The notes beneath the pieces were generated by a model. That model worked only from the letters and a program-made list of their open reading frames with translations, was not told the DNA's origin and made no database searches. Both the position numbers and the translations under genes were made by a program. A stretch of DNA of 64,000 bases from positions 1,964,877-2,028,876 of the forward strand of contig NC_002932.3 in assembly GCF_000006985.1 (NCBI RefSeq), written 5' to 3'. The stretch is from Chlorobaculum tepidum TLS (GTDB lineage: Bacteria; Bacteroidota; Chlorobiia; Chlorobiales; Chlorobiaceae). How positions within the stretch are numbered: the stretch's first letter is position 1; each line of letters begins with the position of its first letter. Of the stretch, positions 38,857-48,479 are shown in pieces.

Positions 38857-40110
38857 ATGGATCTGGAAATGAAAAGAGTCGTCGTCACCGGAATCGGGGT
38901 TCTGTCGCCAATCGGCCTTTCGGCTGGGGCATTCTGGAACGCCCTCATGGAGGGAAAAAGCGGCGCTGCACCGATCACCTATTTCGATACGACCAATTTC
39001 GCGACCACCTTCGCCTGCGAGCTCAAGAATTTCAAGGCCGATGAGTACATCGACCGGAAATCCGCGGATCGCATGGATCCATACTGTCAGTACGGCGTTA
39101 TCTCTGCCGAACAGGCGCTGAAAGATTCCGGGCTTGACCTGACCGCGATCGATCCGACCAGGATCGGCGTCGTGCACGGCTCGGGCATCGGCGGCATGAC
39201 GGTCTACGACCAGCAGTTTCGCCAGTATCTGGAACGCGGCCCCCGCAGGGTCAGCCCGTTCTTCATTCCGATGCTCATTCCCGACATCGCCGCCGGACAG
39301 ATTTCGATCCGCAACGGTCTGATGGGGCCAAACTATGCGACAGCATCCGCCTGCGCGACCTCCCTGCACGCTATCATGGACGCCGTCATGCTCCTGCAGA
39401 TGGGCATGGCCGACTACATGGTCTGCGGCGGCTCGGAAGCACCGATCACGCAGATGAGCGTGGCTGGCTTCAACTCGGCCAAAGCGCTCTCGACCCGCAA
39501 CGACGCTCCGACAAAAGCCTCACGCCCGTACGATGTGGATCGCGACGGTTTCGTCATGGGTGAAGGCGCCGGTTCGCTGGTGATCGAAACCTACGAGTCG
39601 GCTGTGAAGCGCGGCGCAAAAATCTACGCAGAGATCGTCGGCATGGGCGCGTCTGCCGATGCGTATCACCTCACCGCTCCGCACCCGGAGGGTCTTGGCG
39701 CTTGCAGCGCGATGACCACCGCCCTGAACATGGCGGGCATCACCCCGGACAAGATCGACTACATCAACACCCACGGCACCGCCACGCCGCTTGGCGATCT
39801 GGCGGAAATCAAGGCAATCAAGAAGGTGTTCGGCGAGCACGCATCAAAACTCAGCATCAGCTCGACCAAGTCGATGACCGGTCACCTGCTTGGTGCGGCG
39901 GGCGTGGTCGAATCGATCGCCTGCATCCTTGCGCTGCAGAACCAGACCGTTCCTCCAACCATCAACCTCGACAATGTCGATCCCGAGATCGATGTGGATG
40001 TGACGCCGAACGTCCCGAAACAGCGCTCGATTGAGTATGCGCTGAACAACGGTTTCGGATTCGGCGGGCACAACGGCTGCCTGATCTTCAGGAAGGCTCC
40101 GGCCGCCTGA
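38857..40110 (+). CDS. fabF: beta-ketoacyl-ACP synthase II
   Basis: 417 residues from ATG 38857 ([20 protein letters not shown]); a TTG upstream would start in the GC hairpin. Catalytic Cys is in [10 protein letters not shown], and the histidines are in [11 protein letters not shown] and [11 protein letters not shown]. FabF elongates acyl-ACPs with malonyl-ACP. It sits between acpP and rnc, the common arrangement. Confidence 0.96.
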   Translation: MDLEMKRVVVTGIGVLSPIGLSAGAFWNALMEGKSGAAPITYFDTTNFATTFACELKNFKADEYIDRKSADRMDPYCQYGVISAEQALKDSGLDLTAIDPTRIGVVHGSGIGGMTVYDQQFRQYLERGPRRVSPFFIPMLIPDIAAGQISIRNGLMGPNYATASACATSLHAIMDAVMLLQMGMADYMVCGGSEAPITQMSVAGFNSAKALSTRNDAPTKASRPYDVDRDGFVMGEGAGSLVIETYESAVKRGAKIYAEIVGMGASADAYHLTAPHPEGLGACSAMTTALNMAGITPDKIDYINTHGTATPLGDLAEIKAIKKVFGEHASKLSISSTKSMTGHLLGAAGVVESIACILALQNQTVPPTINLDNVDPEIDVDVTPNVPKQRSIEYALNNGFGFGGHNGCLIFRKAPAA

Positions 40111-40127
40111 CCGGGAATGGCTCGACG

Positions 40128-40970
40128 ATGGCGCACCTGTGGCAAAAACTGATGTCACTTCAGTTCCTTCGTTCAGAAGCGTCCGACGGTGCCGGTGAAA
40201 CTTCGGACGCCAGCTCCGCTGACTTTCTTCTCGACCCACAAACAGCAACGCACCTCGCACGCCTGACCGGGCGTCCGTGCAACCGGCTGATCTACCGCAC
40301 CGCCCTGACGCATCGCTCCGTCCTGCACGACCACCACAGCGAAGAGCATAAGCCCGAGTCAAACCAGCGCCTCGAATTTCTCGGCGACGCGGTGCTCGAC
40401 CTGCTGATCTCCGAGCACCTCTTCAAGCAATTTCCCGGAAGTGACGAGGGGCACCTGTCGAGCAACCGGGCCAAAATCGTCAACCGCAAATCCCTTGCGG
40501 CATTTGCCCTTGAACTGCAACTCGGCGAGCACCTTATCATAGGCGAATCCGCCGACAAGCAGAAGATACGCACCAGCGAATCGGCGCTTGCCGATGCCTT
40601 GGAGGCGTTGGTCGGCGCCATCTACCTCGACCAGGGCCTCGCCGGAGCTGAGCGTTTCATCACGAACCACGTCATCGCAAAGGTCGATCTGCACAAGCTT
40701 GTCGAAGCGGAATACAACTACAAAAGCCGCCTGATCGAGTACACCCAGTCGCGCCAGCTTCCCCCGCCGCTTTATACGGTCATCACCGAAGAGGGGGCAG
40801 AGCACGAAAAGACGTTCGTCGTCGAAGTCTCCTGCAACGGTCAGCCGCTCGGCAGAGGAACCGCGCCGAGAAAAAAAGATGCCGAACAGCTCGCCGCCAA
40901 AGAGGCCATGAAGAGACTGGAAAGCGGGGATTTGGGCAACCTGAACGAACCATCTCCACAGAACAGCTAA
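40128..40970 (+). CDS. rnc: ribonuclease III
   Basis: 280 residues. The RNase III signature NQRLEFLGDAVLDLLISEHLF precedes EALVGAIYLDQG with the second acidic pair. A double-stranded RNA-binding domain lies at the C-terminus (PPPLYTVITEEGAEHEKTF; KDAEQLAAKEAMKRLE). About 35 extra residues precede the catalytic domain. An ATG eight codons in would shorten this slightly. The enzyme processes rRNA and other duplex RNA. It follows fabF as in many bacteria. Confidence 0.95.
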   Translation: MAHLWQKLMSLQFLRSEASDGAGETSDASSADFLLDPQTATHLARLTGRPCNRLIYRTALTHRSVLHDHHSEEHKPESNQRLEFLGDAVLDLLISEHLFKQFPGSDEGHLSSNRAKIVNRKSLAAFALELQLGEHLIIGESADKQKIRTSESALADALEALVGAIYLDQGLAGAERFITNHVIAKVDLHKLVEAEYNYKSRLIEYTQSRQLPPPLYTVITEEGAEHEKTFVVEVSCNGQPLGRGTAPRKKDAEQLAAKEAMKRLESGDLGNLNEPSPQNS

Positions 40971-40980
40971 CACGAACCTC

Positions 40981-41626
40981 ATGCAGATCGACCAGTACAA
41001 AGAGATTCACCGCAATCATGCCGGTTATGGACAGGGCGGCAATGCGCACCATGGCTACCTTGCAACCATCATGTATGCGCTGGCTTTGCACGACGCCATC
41101 GATTTTGGATGCGGCAAAGGCCGGCTGGCCGATCAGTTGGGCGGCAACCCCGGATTCACCTGCGACCGTTACGATCCGGCAATTCCAGGCATCGACGTGC
41201 TGCCGCAAAAAAACCTTCGACGTCGTCGTCAACACCGATGTGCTGGAGCACGTCCCCGAAGCGGAACTGGACTGCGTGCTGCGCGATTTCCGGAAACTCT
41301 CGACCAACGCAATCATCATCCCGCATCTGGCCAAGGCAACACGGATTCTGCCCAACGGCGAGAACGCTCACTGCACGATCAAGACGCCTTCAGAATGGGC
41401 TCAGGTTTTCAAGCGCCACTACGCACACGTTTACGAGCTGCCGCACCACTCCGCTGTTCACGCCCTCTTCCTCTGCGGCGATCAGGAGCGTGATGTTACG
41501 GCCCTGCGCGGCATTCTGGAGCAGTATGTCGCCGCCAAAAATGAGGTGCGCCACCACCTGCTGCCATTGGGCAAACGCATCGAAAAAGCGATCCGGTTGA
41601 TCCGGGGAAAGGATATCAACCGTTAA
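40981..41626 (+). pseudogene. SAM-dependent methyltransferase, frameshifted in an A7 run
   Basis: The first frame from ATG 40981 reads MQIDQYKEIHRNHAGYGQG, then the SAM motif AIDFGCGKGRLADQL, then GIDVLPQ. After seven A residues at 41207-41213 the family-like sequence continues in the +1 frame: KTFDVVVNTDVLEHVPEAEL to the stop at 41626. Six A would restore one frame of about 215 residues. VLEHVPE is typical of class I methyltransferase motif II. Either an extra A (sequence error or mutation), or slippage at the poly-A run, is needed for a full product. It lies 10 bases after rnc and upstream of a second methyltransferase. Confidence 0.8.
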
Positions 41627-41684
41627 CGGCGTTTTCGGGCAAAAACCGCTGGCTCCCTGCGCCAGCAACACAACAATCGTGCCC

Positions 41685-42404
41685 ATGTCATTCTATTCGA
41701 AATTCTCGGAATACTACGAGCGGGTCTTTCCGTTCAGGGAGGATGTCTGGCAATTTCTGAAAAGATATGCCGGAAGTCCCGGCAATGCGCTGCTCGACGT
41801 GGGATGCGGGCCGGGGCACTACTGTGGACGGTTTGCCAGCGATGGCTTCAACGCACTTGGCATCGACCTCGACGAAGCAATGATCGACGAAGCACAGCGC
41901 CGCTATCCCGAAGCTGCATTCCGCTGCCTCGACATGCGGCGGCTGGAGAAGACTGAGGGGCGATTCGACTGCGTCTGGTCAATCGGCAACGTCCTGGCCC
42001 ACCTCCCCACCGAAGCACTCGCCCCGTTCATCTCGAAAATCCACAATCTGCTCAAACCGGGCGGCTACTGGATCATGCAGGTGATGAACTGGGACACCCT
42101 CGCAGAATTGACGAACTACGACTTCCCGGTGCGCACCATCGAAGCCAACGGTTCAACCGCCACCTTCCACCGCCACTATTCATCGATCACGCCTGAGTCG
42201 TTGCAGTTCACCTTTTCGCTCAAGGATGAAGATTCGGTGCTATTTGAAGAATCGGTAACGCTCTATCCGGTCGCGATTGAGCGCTACCTGAAGCTGCACG
42301 AGGATGCCGGATTTCTGTACGAAGGAATGTACTCGGATTTCAGTGGATCGGCGTTAAGGAGTGTGCCCGGCACAGGTTTGGCGCTGGTGTTTGGGCGGGG
42401 GTGA
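41685..42404 (+). CDS. class I SAM-dependent methyltransferase
   Basis: 239 residues from ATG 41685 (a GTG two codons earlier is possible). Motif I is ALLDVGCGPGHYCGRFA, the acidic residue follows in LGIDLDEAMID, and motif II is FDCVWSIGNVLAHLP, with LLKPGGYWIMQV after. This is the ubiquinone/menaquinone or small-molecule methyltransferase type; the substrate is not evident. A possible partner is the frameshifted methyltransferase 58 bases upstream. Confidence 0.85.
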   Translation: MSFYSKFSEYYERVFPFREDVWQFLKRYAGSPGNALLDVGCGPGHYCGRFASDGFNALGIDLDEAMIDEAQRRYPEAAFRCLDMRRLEKTEGRFDCVWSIGNVLAHLPTEALAPFISKIHNLLKPGGYWIMQVMNWDTLAELTNYDFPVRTIEANGSTATFHRHYSSITPESLQFTFSLKDEDSVLFEESVTLYPVAIERYLKLHEDAGFLYEGMYSDFSGSALRSVPGTGLALVFGRG

Positions 42405-42441
42405 GGAGAGAATCTTCGGAAAAGCTTTTTTTAAAGACAAT

Positions 42442-42620
42442 TACGAGAGAATACTTTCCCATATCTTGCCGGGATCATTGATCGAAATACTCCGTCCGGC
42501 TTTAATGTCCGCTTTCCCCTTGAGGATCGAATCAAGGACTTCCGGTTGTTCAAAATAAGCGTCGTACCTTTTTTTATTGCAGCGGAATGAGGCAACCGAT
42601 GAACGTTCATGATTTTCTGG
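42442..42620 (-). pseudogene. remnant resembling the C-terminus of a toxin-antitoxin antitoxin or similar small protein
   Basis: A minus-strand frame without a start codon ends at 42442. Its last 45 or so residues look like real protein: YDAYFEQPEVLDSILKGKAD followed by AGRSISINDPGKIWESILS. Upstream residues are less protein-like and reach a stop at 42621. I have the impression of an antitoxin C-terminus but cannot name the family. It lies between a methyltransferase gene and a restriction-nuclease remnant. Confidence 0.35.
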
Positions 42621-42696
42621 TTACTGCTATGATTCATCTCTGCTTGATTTTCAAGAATTGACGAGCAAGCTTGATGATGTTTGTTGAATGATATTT

Positions 42697-43122
42697 TCAG
42701 CTCCTTTTACGTGGTTTTTCCACCAGAGTTTTCACTTCGCCCAGGAATCCCTCAAGCGTCATGATCTCCGAACGAATATCCTTGTGGTACAATTTGATGA
42801 TGTCGGCAGGAACGACGAGTTGCACATCATGCGCACGCATTTCACGAAACTGGTTCAGTGAAATACCTTGCTGAACGGTCAGGAGGTGTTTTTTGCCAAT
42901 TCGGTTCGCCTCGTTGAGTACCTGCCGCCACCTGTCCTTGCAGGTGGTTTTGACTGCCAGCATTCGCAGGTTTTCAGATGGAAATGCCCCATCATGAGAG
43001 TTCTTCGCAGACGGAAAGATGAAGTCTGGCTGCTTGCCGAGTTCGGATATGGGCTGGTAAGAAAAATCTGTCTCTTCCCTGAGTGATTCCTCCCAAGTTT
43101 TACATTCATCCCCCGCCCCTCT
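42697..43122 (-). pseudogene. 5'-truncated EcoRII-type restriction endonuclease (C-terminal nuclease domain)
   Basis: Open from 43122 to the stop at 42697 with no good start; an internal ATG at 42963 would give only 88 residues. Translated upstream of that ATG the frame reads ELGKQPDFIFPSAKNS, and then MLAVKTTCKDRWRQVLNEA with KKHLLTVQQGISLNQFREM and VQLVVPADIIKLY. These match the catalytic domain of EcoRII-like enzymes, where K and R six residues apart in K..CKDR are catalytic. The tyrosine expected about 16 residues before the lysine appears replaced (SHD for YHD). The N-terminal effector part and a matching DNA cytosine methylase are absent nearby, so this is a relic. Confidence 0.72.
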
Positions 43123-43255
43123 TTACACGCGCCCCAAAATGCGTATATTGCAAGCCTTCCGGCCAGACTGTCCGGCCGGGAACATCGTTAATCCATGCAG
43201 GTTGCGGCGCTTTGCGCTGGCGATGCACTGAATGCCTATCAATCAAGGCCTGTCC

Positions 43256-44716
43256 ATGAAAGAACAACTGATCTTTGACCTTTCCCGCAGCGGTCGCAAG
43301 GGCTACAGCCTCTCGCCGCTCGACATTCCCGAACGCCCGGCGGATGAACTGCTGCCGTCGAAATTCCTGCGCAAAGAGCCGGCTGAACTGCCGGAAATGG
43401 CGGAGAGCGAGGTGGTGCGCCACTTCATTCGGCTGTCAAACCTGAACTACCACGTTGACAAGAACATGTACCCGCTTGGGAGCTGTACCATGAAGTACAA
43501 TCCCAAGATCAACGACTACACCTGCGACCTGCCGGGCTTCGCGTCGATGCACCCGTTGCAGCCAGAATCGACGTCGCAGGGCGCGTTGCAGCTCATGTAC
43601 GAGCTGGCGGAGATGCTCAAGGAGATCGCGGGCATGAAGGCGGTGACGCTGCAACCGGCGGCGGGCGCGCATGGCGAGCTGACCGGCATTCTGCTCATCA
43701 AGAAGTATCACGAAAAGCTTGGCAACAAGCGCCACAAGTTGCTCGTGGTCGATTCGGCCCACGGCACCAACCCGGCATCTGCGGCGCTCGGCGGATACGA
43801 GTGCGTGTCGGTCAAGTGCGATGAATCGGGCTGCACCGACATGGGTGACCTCCGCGCCAAGCTCGATGGCGAGGTGGCGGCGCTGATGCTCACCAATCCG
43901 AACACGGTCGGCATTTTCGAGAAGCAGATTCCCGAAATCGAGAAGCTGGTGCACGGCAACGGCAGCCTGCTTTACATGGACGGCGCGAACATGAACGCGC
44001 TGCTCGGCATCACCCGTCCCGGCGATATGGGCTTCGACGTGATGCACTACAATCTGCACAAAACCTTCTCCGCGCCCCACGGCGGCGGCGGCCCCGGCAG
44101 CGGCCCGGTCGGCGTCAGCGAGCGCCTTGTGGAGTTCCTGCCGGTGCCGGTGATCGAGAAATTCGAGAAAGACGGCCAGACGCGCTACCGCCTGAACTCC
44201 AGCAAGCCCAACACGATTGGCCGCATGATGAACTTCTACGGCAACTTCTCGGTGCTGGTGCGCGCCTACACCTACATCCGGATGCTCGGCGCGGATGGAT
44301 TACGCCGCGTGTCGGAGAACGCCATCATCAACGCCAACTACCTGCTCCAGCGGCTCGTCGAGCACTACGCGCTGCCCTACCCGCGCCCGGTGATGCACGA
44401 GTTCTGCCTGTCGGGCGACCGCCAGAAAAAGGAGCACGGCGTCCGCACGCTCGACATCGCCAAGCGGCTGCTCGACTACGGCTACCACGCGCCGACGGTC
44501 TACTTCCCGCTCATCGTCAGCGAAGCGCTCATGATCGAGCCGACCGAGACCGAGGCAAAAGAGACGCTCAACGCCTTCGCCGACGCCATGATCGCCATTG
44601 CCGAAGAGGCCAAGTCGAATCCCGACCTCATCAAATCCGCGCCGACAACCACGCCGGTCAAGCGCCTCGACGAAGCGCAGGCCTCGCGCCAGCTCAACAT
44701 CTGCTGCCAGCACTGA
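43256..44716 (+). CDS. gcvPB: glycine dehydrogenase (aminomethyl-transferring) subunit 2, P-protein beta
   Basis: 486 residues from the second in-frame ATG (43256, [20 protein letters not shown]), which matches the GcvPB start; a start at 43232 is possible. The conserved [18 protein letters not shown] stretch is followed by [13 protein letters not shown]. The PLP lysine is in [19 protein letters not shown]. GcvPB with GcvPA forms glycine decarboxylase of the glycine cleavage system. gcvPA is not in this window. A terminator follows. Confidence 0.95.
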   Translation: MKEQLIFDLSRSGRKGYSLSPLDIPERPADELLPSKFLRKEPAELPEMAESEVVRHFIRLSNLNYHVDKNMYPLGSCTMKYNPKINDYTCDLPGFASMHPLQPESTSQGALQLMYELAEMLKEIAGMKAVTLQPAAGAHGELTGILLIKKYHEKLGNKRHKLLVVDSAHGTNPASAALGGYECVSVKCDESGCTDMGDLRAKLDGEVAALMLTNPNTVGIFEKQIPEIEKLVHGNGSLLYMDGANMNALLGITRPGDMGFDVMHYNLHKTFSAPHGGGGPGSGPVGVSERLVEFLPVPVIEKFEKDGQTRYRLNSSKPNTIGRMMNFYGNFSVLVRAYTYIRMLGADGLRRVSENAIINANYLLQRLVEHYALPYPRPVMHEFCLSGDRQKKEHGVRTLDIAKRLLDYGYHAPTVYFPLIVSEALMIEPTETEAKETLNAFADAMIAIAEEAKSNPDLIKSAPTTTPVKRLDEAQASRQLNICCQH

Positions 44717-44744
44717 AGCGGCAGATTGCGGCAAGGCATTCCCC

Positions 44745-44788
44745 AAAAAAAGCTGTTCCGGAAAAACTCCGGAGCAGCTTTTTTTTTG
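44745..44788 (+). terminator. terminator of gcvPB
   Basis: AAAGCTGTTCCGGA and TCCGGAGCAGCTTT pair over 14 positions (one G-U) around a short A-rich loop and end in a T-run of nine. Confidence 0.9.
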
Positions 44789-44791
44789 ACC

Positions 44792-44827
44792 AGTCCGATC
44801 AGACCGATCAGCCCGATCCGTCCGATC
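44792..44827. repeat. four 9-bp tandem repeats
   Basis: AGTCCGATC, AGACCGATC, AGCCCGATC, CGTCCGATC: the CCGATC core repeats with period nine immediately after the gcvPB terminator. Confidence 0.8.
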
Positions 44828-44903
44828 GGTTTTCGGTCTCCGGAATTTGTTTCATAGATTAACCCCTGAAACACCGAGATTTTCAGCCAGACCGGAACAA
44901 ACC

Positions 44904-46670
44904 ATGCGTTTTTTTCATAGACCGTTCATAGCACTTTTTCTCTTTTCGCTCTTTTCCGCCGGGCCTCGACCAGCAATGGCAAACGGCGTCGATTCGGGAA
45001 CAGGCACTTTTCCGAAACCGTGGTCCGCACAGACCGTTTTCTCGAACCGGGAGCCGTGGGTCGAGCGCACGCTGCGCAACATGAGCGTCCGGGAAAAGGT
45101 GGGCCAGATGATCGTAGCGAAGGTTGACGCGGTTTACAAAAACGATGACGATCCGCAATACCAGCTTATTTCGCGACTTGTCTCCGAAGGAAAAATCGGC
45201 GGCATCATGTTCCTGAAAGGCGATGTTCAGAGCGCGGGTATTCTGGCCAACCACTTTCAGGAGCTCTCGAAAGTACCGCTGCTGGTCAGCGCCGACATGG
45301 AAAAAGGGGTGGCGATGCGGCTGGACGGGGCAACAAAATTCTCGCCAGCCATGGCGATCTCCGCGGCGGGAAATCCGGCGCTTGCCCGACGCATGGCCGA
45401 AATCGTGGCACGTGAAGCGCGCGCCATCGGCATTCACCAGAACTACGCGCCAACGGTCGATCTGAATATCAACCCGGCCAATCCGGTCATCAACACCCGC
45501 TCGTTCGGCGACCGCATTCCCTTGGTCAACGCCATGTCGGCGGCGGTCATCGACGGACTGCAATCCAACGGCGTCGCAGCCACCGCAAAGCACTTTCCCG
45601 GCCACGGCGACGTAACCGTGGACAGCCACCTTGCCCTTCCGGTGCTCGAAGGCGACCGGCGGCGACTCGAAAACTATGAACTCAAGCCCTTCCGTTCGGC
45701 GATTGCAAACGGCGTGCTGAGCGTCATGGTGGGCCATCTGGCCGTGCCGAAGCTGACCGGCACGATGGAACCGGCCTCGCTCTCCAGAACCATCGTCACC
45801 GGCCTGCTCCGGAATGAGCTCGGGTTCAAGGGACTGATCGTGACCGACGCGCTCAACATGAAAGCGCTGCAAAGCAACGGCCTGACGCCGGGCGAGGTTG
45901 CTGTCAGGGCCGTGCAGGCGGGCAACGACATGCTGCTCTTTCCCGAAGACCCTGAGCTGGTTTTCGATGCGGTTTGCGCCGCCGTCGAAAACGGAGAAAT
46001 CTCCGAACAGCAGATCGACCACTCGGTGCAAAGGATTCTTCAGATGAAACACTGGCTCGGTCTCGACCGGCGCAAGCTCGTCGATCTCTCCCGGCTGAGC
46101 GAACGGGTCGGCACGAAGGAGAACAAACGCATCGCCGAACAGATCGCCGAACAGTCGCTGACGCTGCTTCGCGACCGCAACCGCACTATACCGCTGCGGT
46201 TTCCGCAGAACGGCCAGCTGGTCAATATCATCCTGAATGACCGCCCCGGCCAGAAAGTGGGCCGCGAGTTCGTCGATACGCTTCGCACGAGCTACAACGT
46301 CACCTCGCTCCGGCTCACGCCGCAAAGCCAGCCGGAGTTTTTCCAGGAGGCATCCAGGGCGGTCGCCCACGCATCCGCCGTGATTCTGACCACCGGCATC
46401 CAGGCCTGGTCGAAATCGGTACCATCGGGCCTCAGTCAGCTGCAATGTGATTTCGTCCGCAGCCTGCCCTCGATGGCACCCAAAGGAACACCAATCCTGT
46501 TCATCTCTTTCGGCACGCCATACATCCTCGACGCCTTTCCCGAGATCGGCTCGGCCCTGTGCGCCTACAGCGAAAACGAAGAGACCGATGCGGCAATCCT
46601 CAAAGCACTGAAAGGCGAACTTGTTCCGAGAGGTACGCTTCCGGTATCGCTCGAAAGCGTTAAACCTTGA
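44904..46670 (+). CDS. glycoside hydrolase family 3 (beta-N-acetylhexosaminidase NagZ-like), exported
   Basis: 588 residues from ATG 44904, giving a signal peptide (MRFFHRPFIALFLFSLFSAGPRPAMA). The GH3 N-domain includes VREKVGQMIVAKVDAVY. KHFPGHGDVTVDSHLALP carries the NagZ-type His/Asp catalytic loop, and the nucleophile Asp lies in GLIVTDALNMKAL. A GH3 C-terminal domain (about residues 420-588) follows, which E. coli NagZ lacks; long forms exist in Bacteroidota and Bacillus. Export suggests cell-wall fragment turnover in the periplasm. Alone between gcvPB and bchZ. Confidence 0.88.
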   Translation: MRFFHRPFIALFLFSLFSAGPRPAMANGVDSGTGTFPKPWSAQTVFSNREPWVERTLRNMSVREKVGQMIVAKVDAVYKNDDDPQYQLISRLVSEGKIGGIMFLKGDVQSAGILANHFQELSKVPLLVSADMEKGVAMRLDGATKFSPAMAISAAGNPALARRMAEIVAREARAIGIHQNYAPTVDLNINPANPVINTRSFGDRIPLVNAMSAAVIDGLQSNGVAATAKHFPGHGDVTVDSHLALPVLEGDRRRLENYELKPFRSAIANGVLSVMVGHLAVPKLTGTMEPASLSRTIVTGLLRNELGFKGLIVTDALNMKALQSNGLTPGEVAVRAVQAGNDMLLFPEDPELVFDAVCAAVENGEISEQQIDHSVQRILQMKHWLGLDRRKLVDLSRLSERVGTKENKRIAEQIAEQSLTLLRDRNRTIPLRFPQNGQLVNIILNDRPGQKVGREFVDTLRTSYNVTSLRLTPQSQPEFFQEASRAVAHASAVILTTGIQAWSKSVPSGLSQLQCDFVRSLPSMAPKGTPILFISFGTPYILDAFPEIGSALCAYSENEETDAAILKALKGELVPRGTLPVSLESVKP

Positions 46671-46756
46671 TCCGTAGGCACATATTATTGTAAATTAGGC
46701 GCTTCATCCGTGCTTTCCGGATGAGCTTCGATCAACCCAGCTTACGCCCACCGATC

Positions 46757-48163
46757 ATGGCAAAAACCATCCGGGACGAATCCACCGCAAGCGCCTACTG
46801 GGCGGCGGTCAATACCTTCTGCGCACTCAAAGACGTGCACGTCATCGCCGATGCCCCCGTGGGCTGCTACAACCTGGCTGGCGTGGCCGTCATGGACTAC
46901 ACCGACGCCATTCCCTACCTCGAAAACCTCACGCCCACAAGCCTTACCGAGCGGGAGATATCCTCGTCGGGCAGCTCCCAAATCGTGCAGGAGACCATCG
47001 AAAAGCTGATGGGTTCCGGCAAGCAGCTCATCCTCGTTTCGAGCGCAGAGAGCGAAATGATCGGCAGTGATCACCAGCACATGCTCGCCATGAAGTACCC
47101 GTCGGTGCGCTTTTTCGCCTCCGACTCGCTCGGCGAGAACGAATGGCAAGGGCGCGACCGGGCGCTTGCGTGGCTCTTCGACCAGTTCGACGACGGCCAA
47201 CCGTCACAGATCGAGCCCGGCACGGTGAGCATCATCGGCCCGACCTACGGCTGCTTCAACAGCCCTGCCGATCTGGCGGAAGTAAAACGCCTCGTCACCG
47301 GCGCGGGCGGTAGAGTCGCCCATGTCTATCCCTTCGAGTCGAAGGCGGCAGAGATCACAAAGCTGAAAAACTCGGCGGCAATTGTGGTGATGTACCGCGA
47401 ATTCGGCGCGGCGCTCGCCGAAAAGCTCGGGCGTCCGGTACTCTATGCGCCATTCGGCATCGAGGAAACCGACCGTTTCATCGGGAAGATTGGACGCCTT
47501 TGCGGAACGCCGGAGCAGGCGACACGCTTCATTGCGGAGGAAAAGCGCACGACGCTCAGCCCGGTGTGGGACTTGTGGCGCGGGCCGCAGTCGGAGTGGT
47601 TCCCGACCATCCGCTTCGGGGTGGTCGCGAGCAAAAGCTACGCCGACGGTATCAAGCACGTGCTGGGGGACGAGCTTGGGATGCAGTGCCTCTTCAGCCT
47701 CGATTCAGCAGAAGTGGACAACAACGCCGTTCGCAAGGAGATCGTGCAGAAGCAGCCACAATTTCTCTACGGCCGGATGCCCGACAAGATTTACCTCGCC
47801 GAAGCCGACGCCAAAAGCCGCTTCATCCCGGCAGGCTTCCCAGGCCCCATCGTGCGCCGCGCGCTCGGCACGCCATTCATGGGCCACAGCGGCGTGGTCT
47901 GGCTGGTGCAGGAGATCGTCAACGCGCTCTATGACACGCTCTTCAACTTCCTGCCTATCACCCGGCGGCAGCAGGCAGCGGCCCCGACCAAGCCGCTCAA
48001 ATGGACACCCGAAGCCAATGCGATTCTGGACGGTATCGTCAGAAAAGCCCCCTTCATCAGCCAGATATCCTTTGGTCGAGAGCTGAAACGCAAAGCTGAA
48101 AATCTAGCCGCCTCACGCGGAGCTGACACCGTAACGCCGGATATTCTGCAACAGTTGGGCTGA
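46757..48163 (+). CDS. bchZ: chlorophyllide a oxidoreductase subunit Z
   Basis: 468 residues from ATG 46757 (MAKTIRDESTASAYWAAV); a start at 46721 is possible. The family pattern is clear: DAPVGCYNLAGVAVMDYTDAIPYLENLTPTSLTE, split by the conserved Cys, then SSGSSQIV, VSSAESEMIGSDH, GPTYGCFNSPADLAEVKRLV and VWDLWRGPQSEWF. The C-terminus has the PF.SQISF.R..K..AE pattern shared by BchZ and BchB. With BchX and BchY it reduces ring B of chlorophyllide for bacteriochlorophyll a. BchX and BchY are not in this window. This gene marks the organism as a phototroph. Confidence 0.95.
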   Translation: MAKTIRDESTASAYWAAVNTFCALKDVHVIADAPVGCYNLAGVAVMDYTDAIPYLENLTPTSLTEREISSSGSSQIVQETIEKLMGSGKQLILVSSAESEMIGSDHQHMLAMKYPSVRFFASDSLGENEWQGRDRALAWLFDQFDDGQPSQIEPGTVSIIGPTYGCFNSPADLAEVKRLVTGAGGRVAHVYPFESKAAEITKLKNSAAIVVMYREFGAALAEKLGRPVLYAPFGIEETDRFIGKIGRLCGTPEQATRFIAEEKRTTLSPVWDLWRGPQSEWFPTIRFGVVASKSYADGIKHVLGDELGMQCLFSLDSAEVDNNAVRKEIVQKQPQFLYGRMPDKIYLAEADAKSRFIPAGFPGPIVRRALGTPFMGHSGVVWLVQEIVNALYDTLFNFLPITRRQQAAAPTKPLKWTPEANAILDGIVRKAPFISQISFGRELKRKAENLAASRGADTVTPDILQQLG

Positions 48164-48181
48164 AACCCAGCTCCTTGTCCG

Positions 48182-48212
48182 GGGCAGGCCTCGCGCCTGC
48201 CCTTTCCTTTCC
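48182..48212 (+). terminator. terminator of bchZ
   Basis: GGGCAGGC (48182-48189) pairs with GCCTGCCC (48195-48202), followed by TTTCCTTTCCTT. Confidence 0.7.
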
Positions 48213-48268
48213 TTCCACATCATCCATCGCATTACCACCAGCTCAAGCACCAGCCTTACAAATCTTGC

Positions 48269-48297
48269 TTGCATAATTGCAGGATTTTTTGCATTAT
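48269..48297 (+). promoter_or_regulatory. candidate promoter of the thrS operon
   Basis: TTGCAT (48269-48274), a 17-base spacer and CATTAT (48292-48297), 183 bases before thrS. The leader between holds a GC hairpin (around 48330-48352, CGCCG...CGGCG with inner CTGA/CAG) and a 20-codon frame without threonine codons. So I see structure but no threonine attenuator or T-box motif. Confidence 0.5.
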
Positions 48298-48479
48298 GCC
48301 TAACTTCTTATCGGTACGGGGAAACAGAAACGCCGCTGATTTTCAGCACGGCGCCTAGAACAGCCCTCCCGACCGGCGAATACTGACAAAAAGCGGCTGT
48401 CAAGGATTTTTCCCTGCTGAGGGGAGGGGCTGGTCTCAAGACCTTCACCCCGAAAACATGATTATGGACAACAAATTCA

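Noticed and set aside
41206-41215. A_AAA_AAC, a classic -1 slippery heptamer, in the correct register in the split methyltransferase
   Set aside because: A -1 slip would enter frame 0 mod 3, but the methyltransferase continues in the +1 frame, so the heptamer cannot rescue the protein.
43123-43231. Glycine riboswitch upstream of gcvPB
   Set aside because: Only short GC palindromes (CCGGCC) are present; no tandem glycine-aptamer pattern was seen.
48298-48360. 20-codon frame in the thrS leader as a threonine attenuator peptide
   Set aside because: It contains no threonine codon and is not followed by a T-tailed terminator before thrS.
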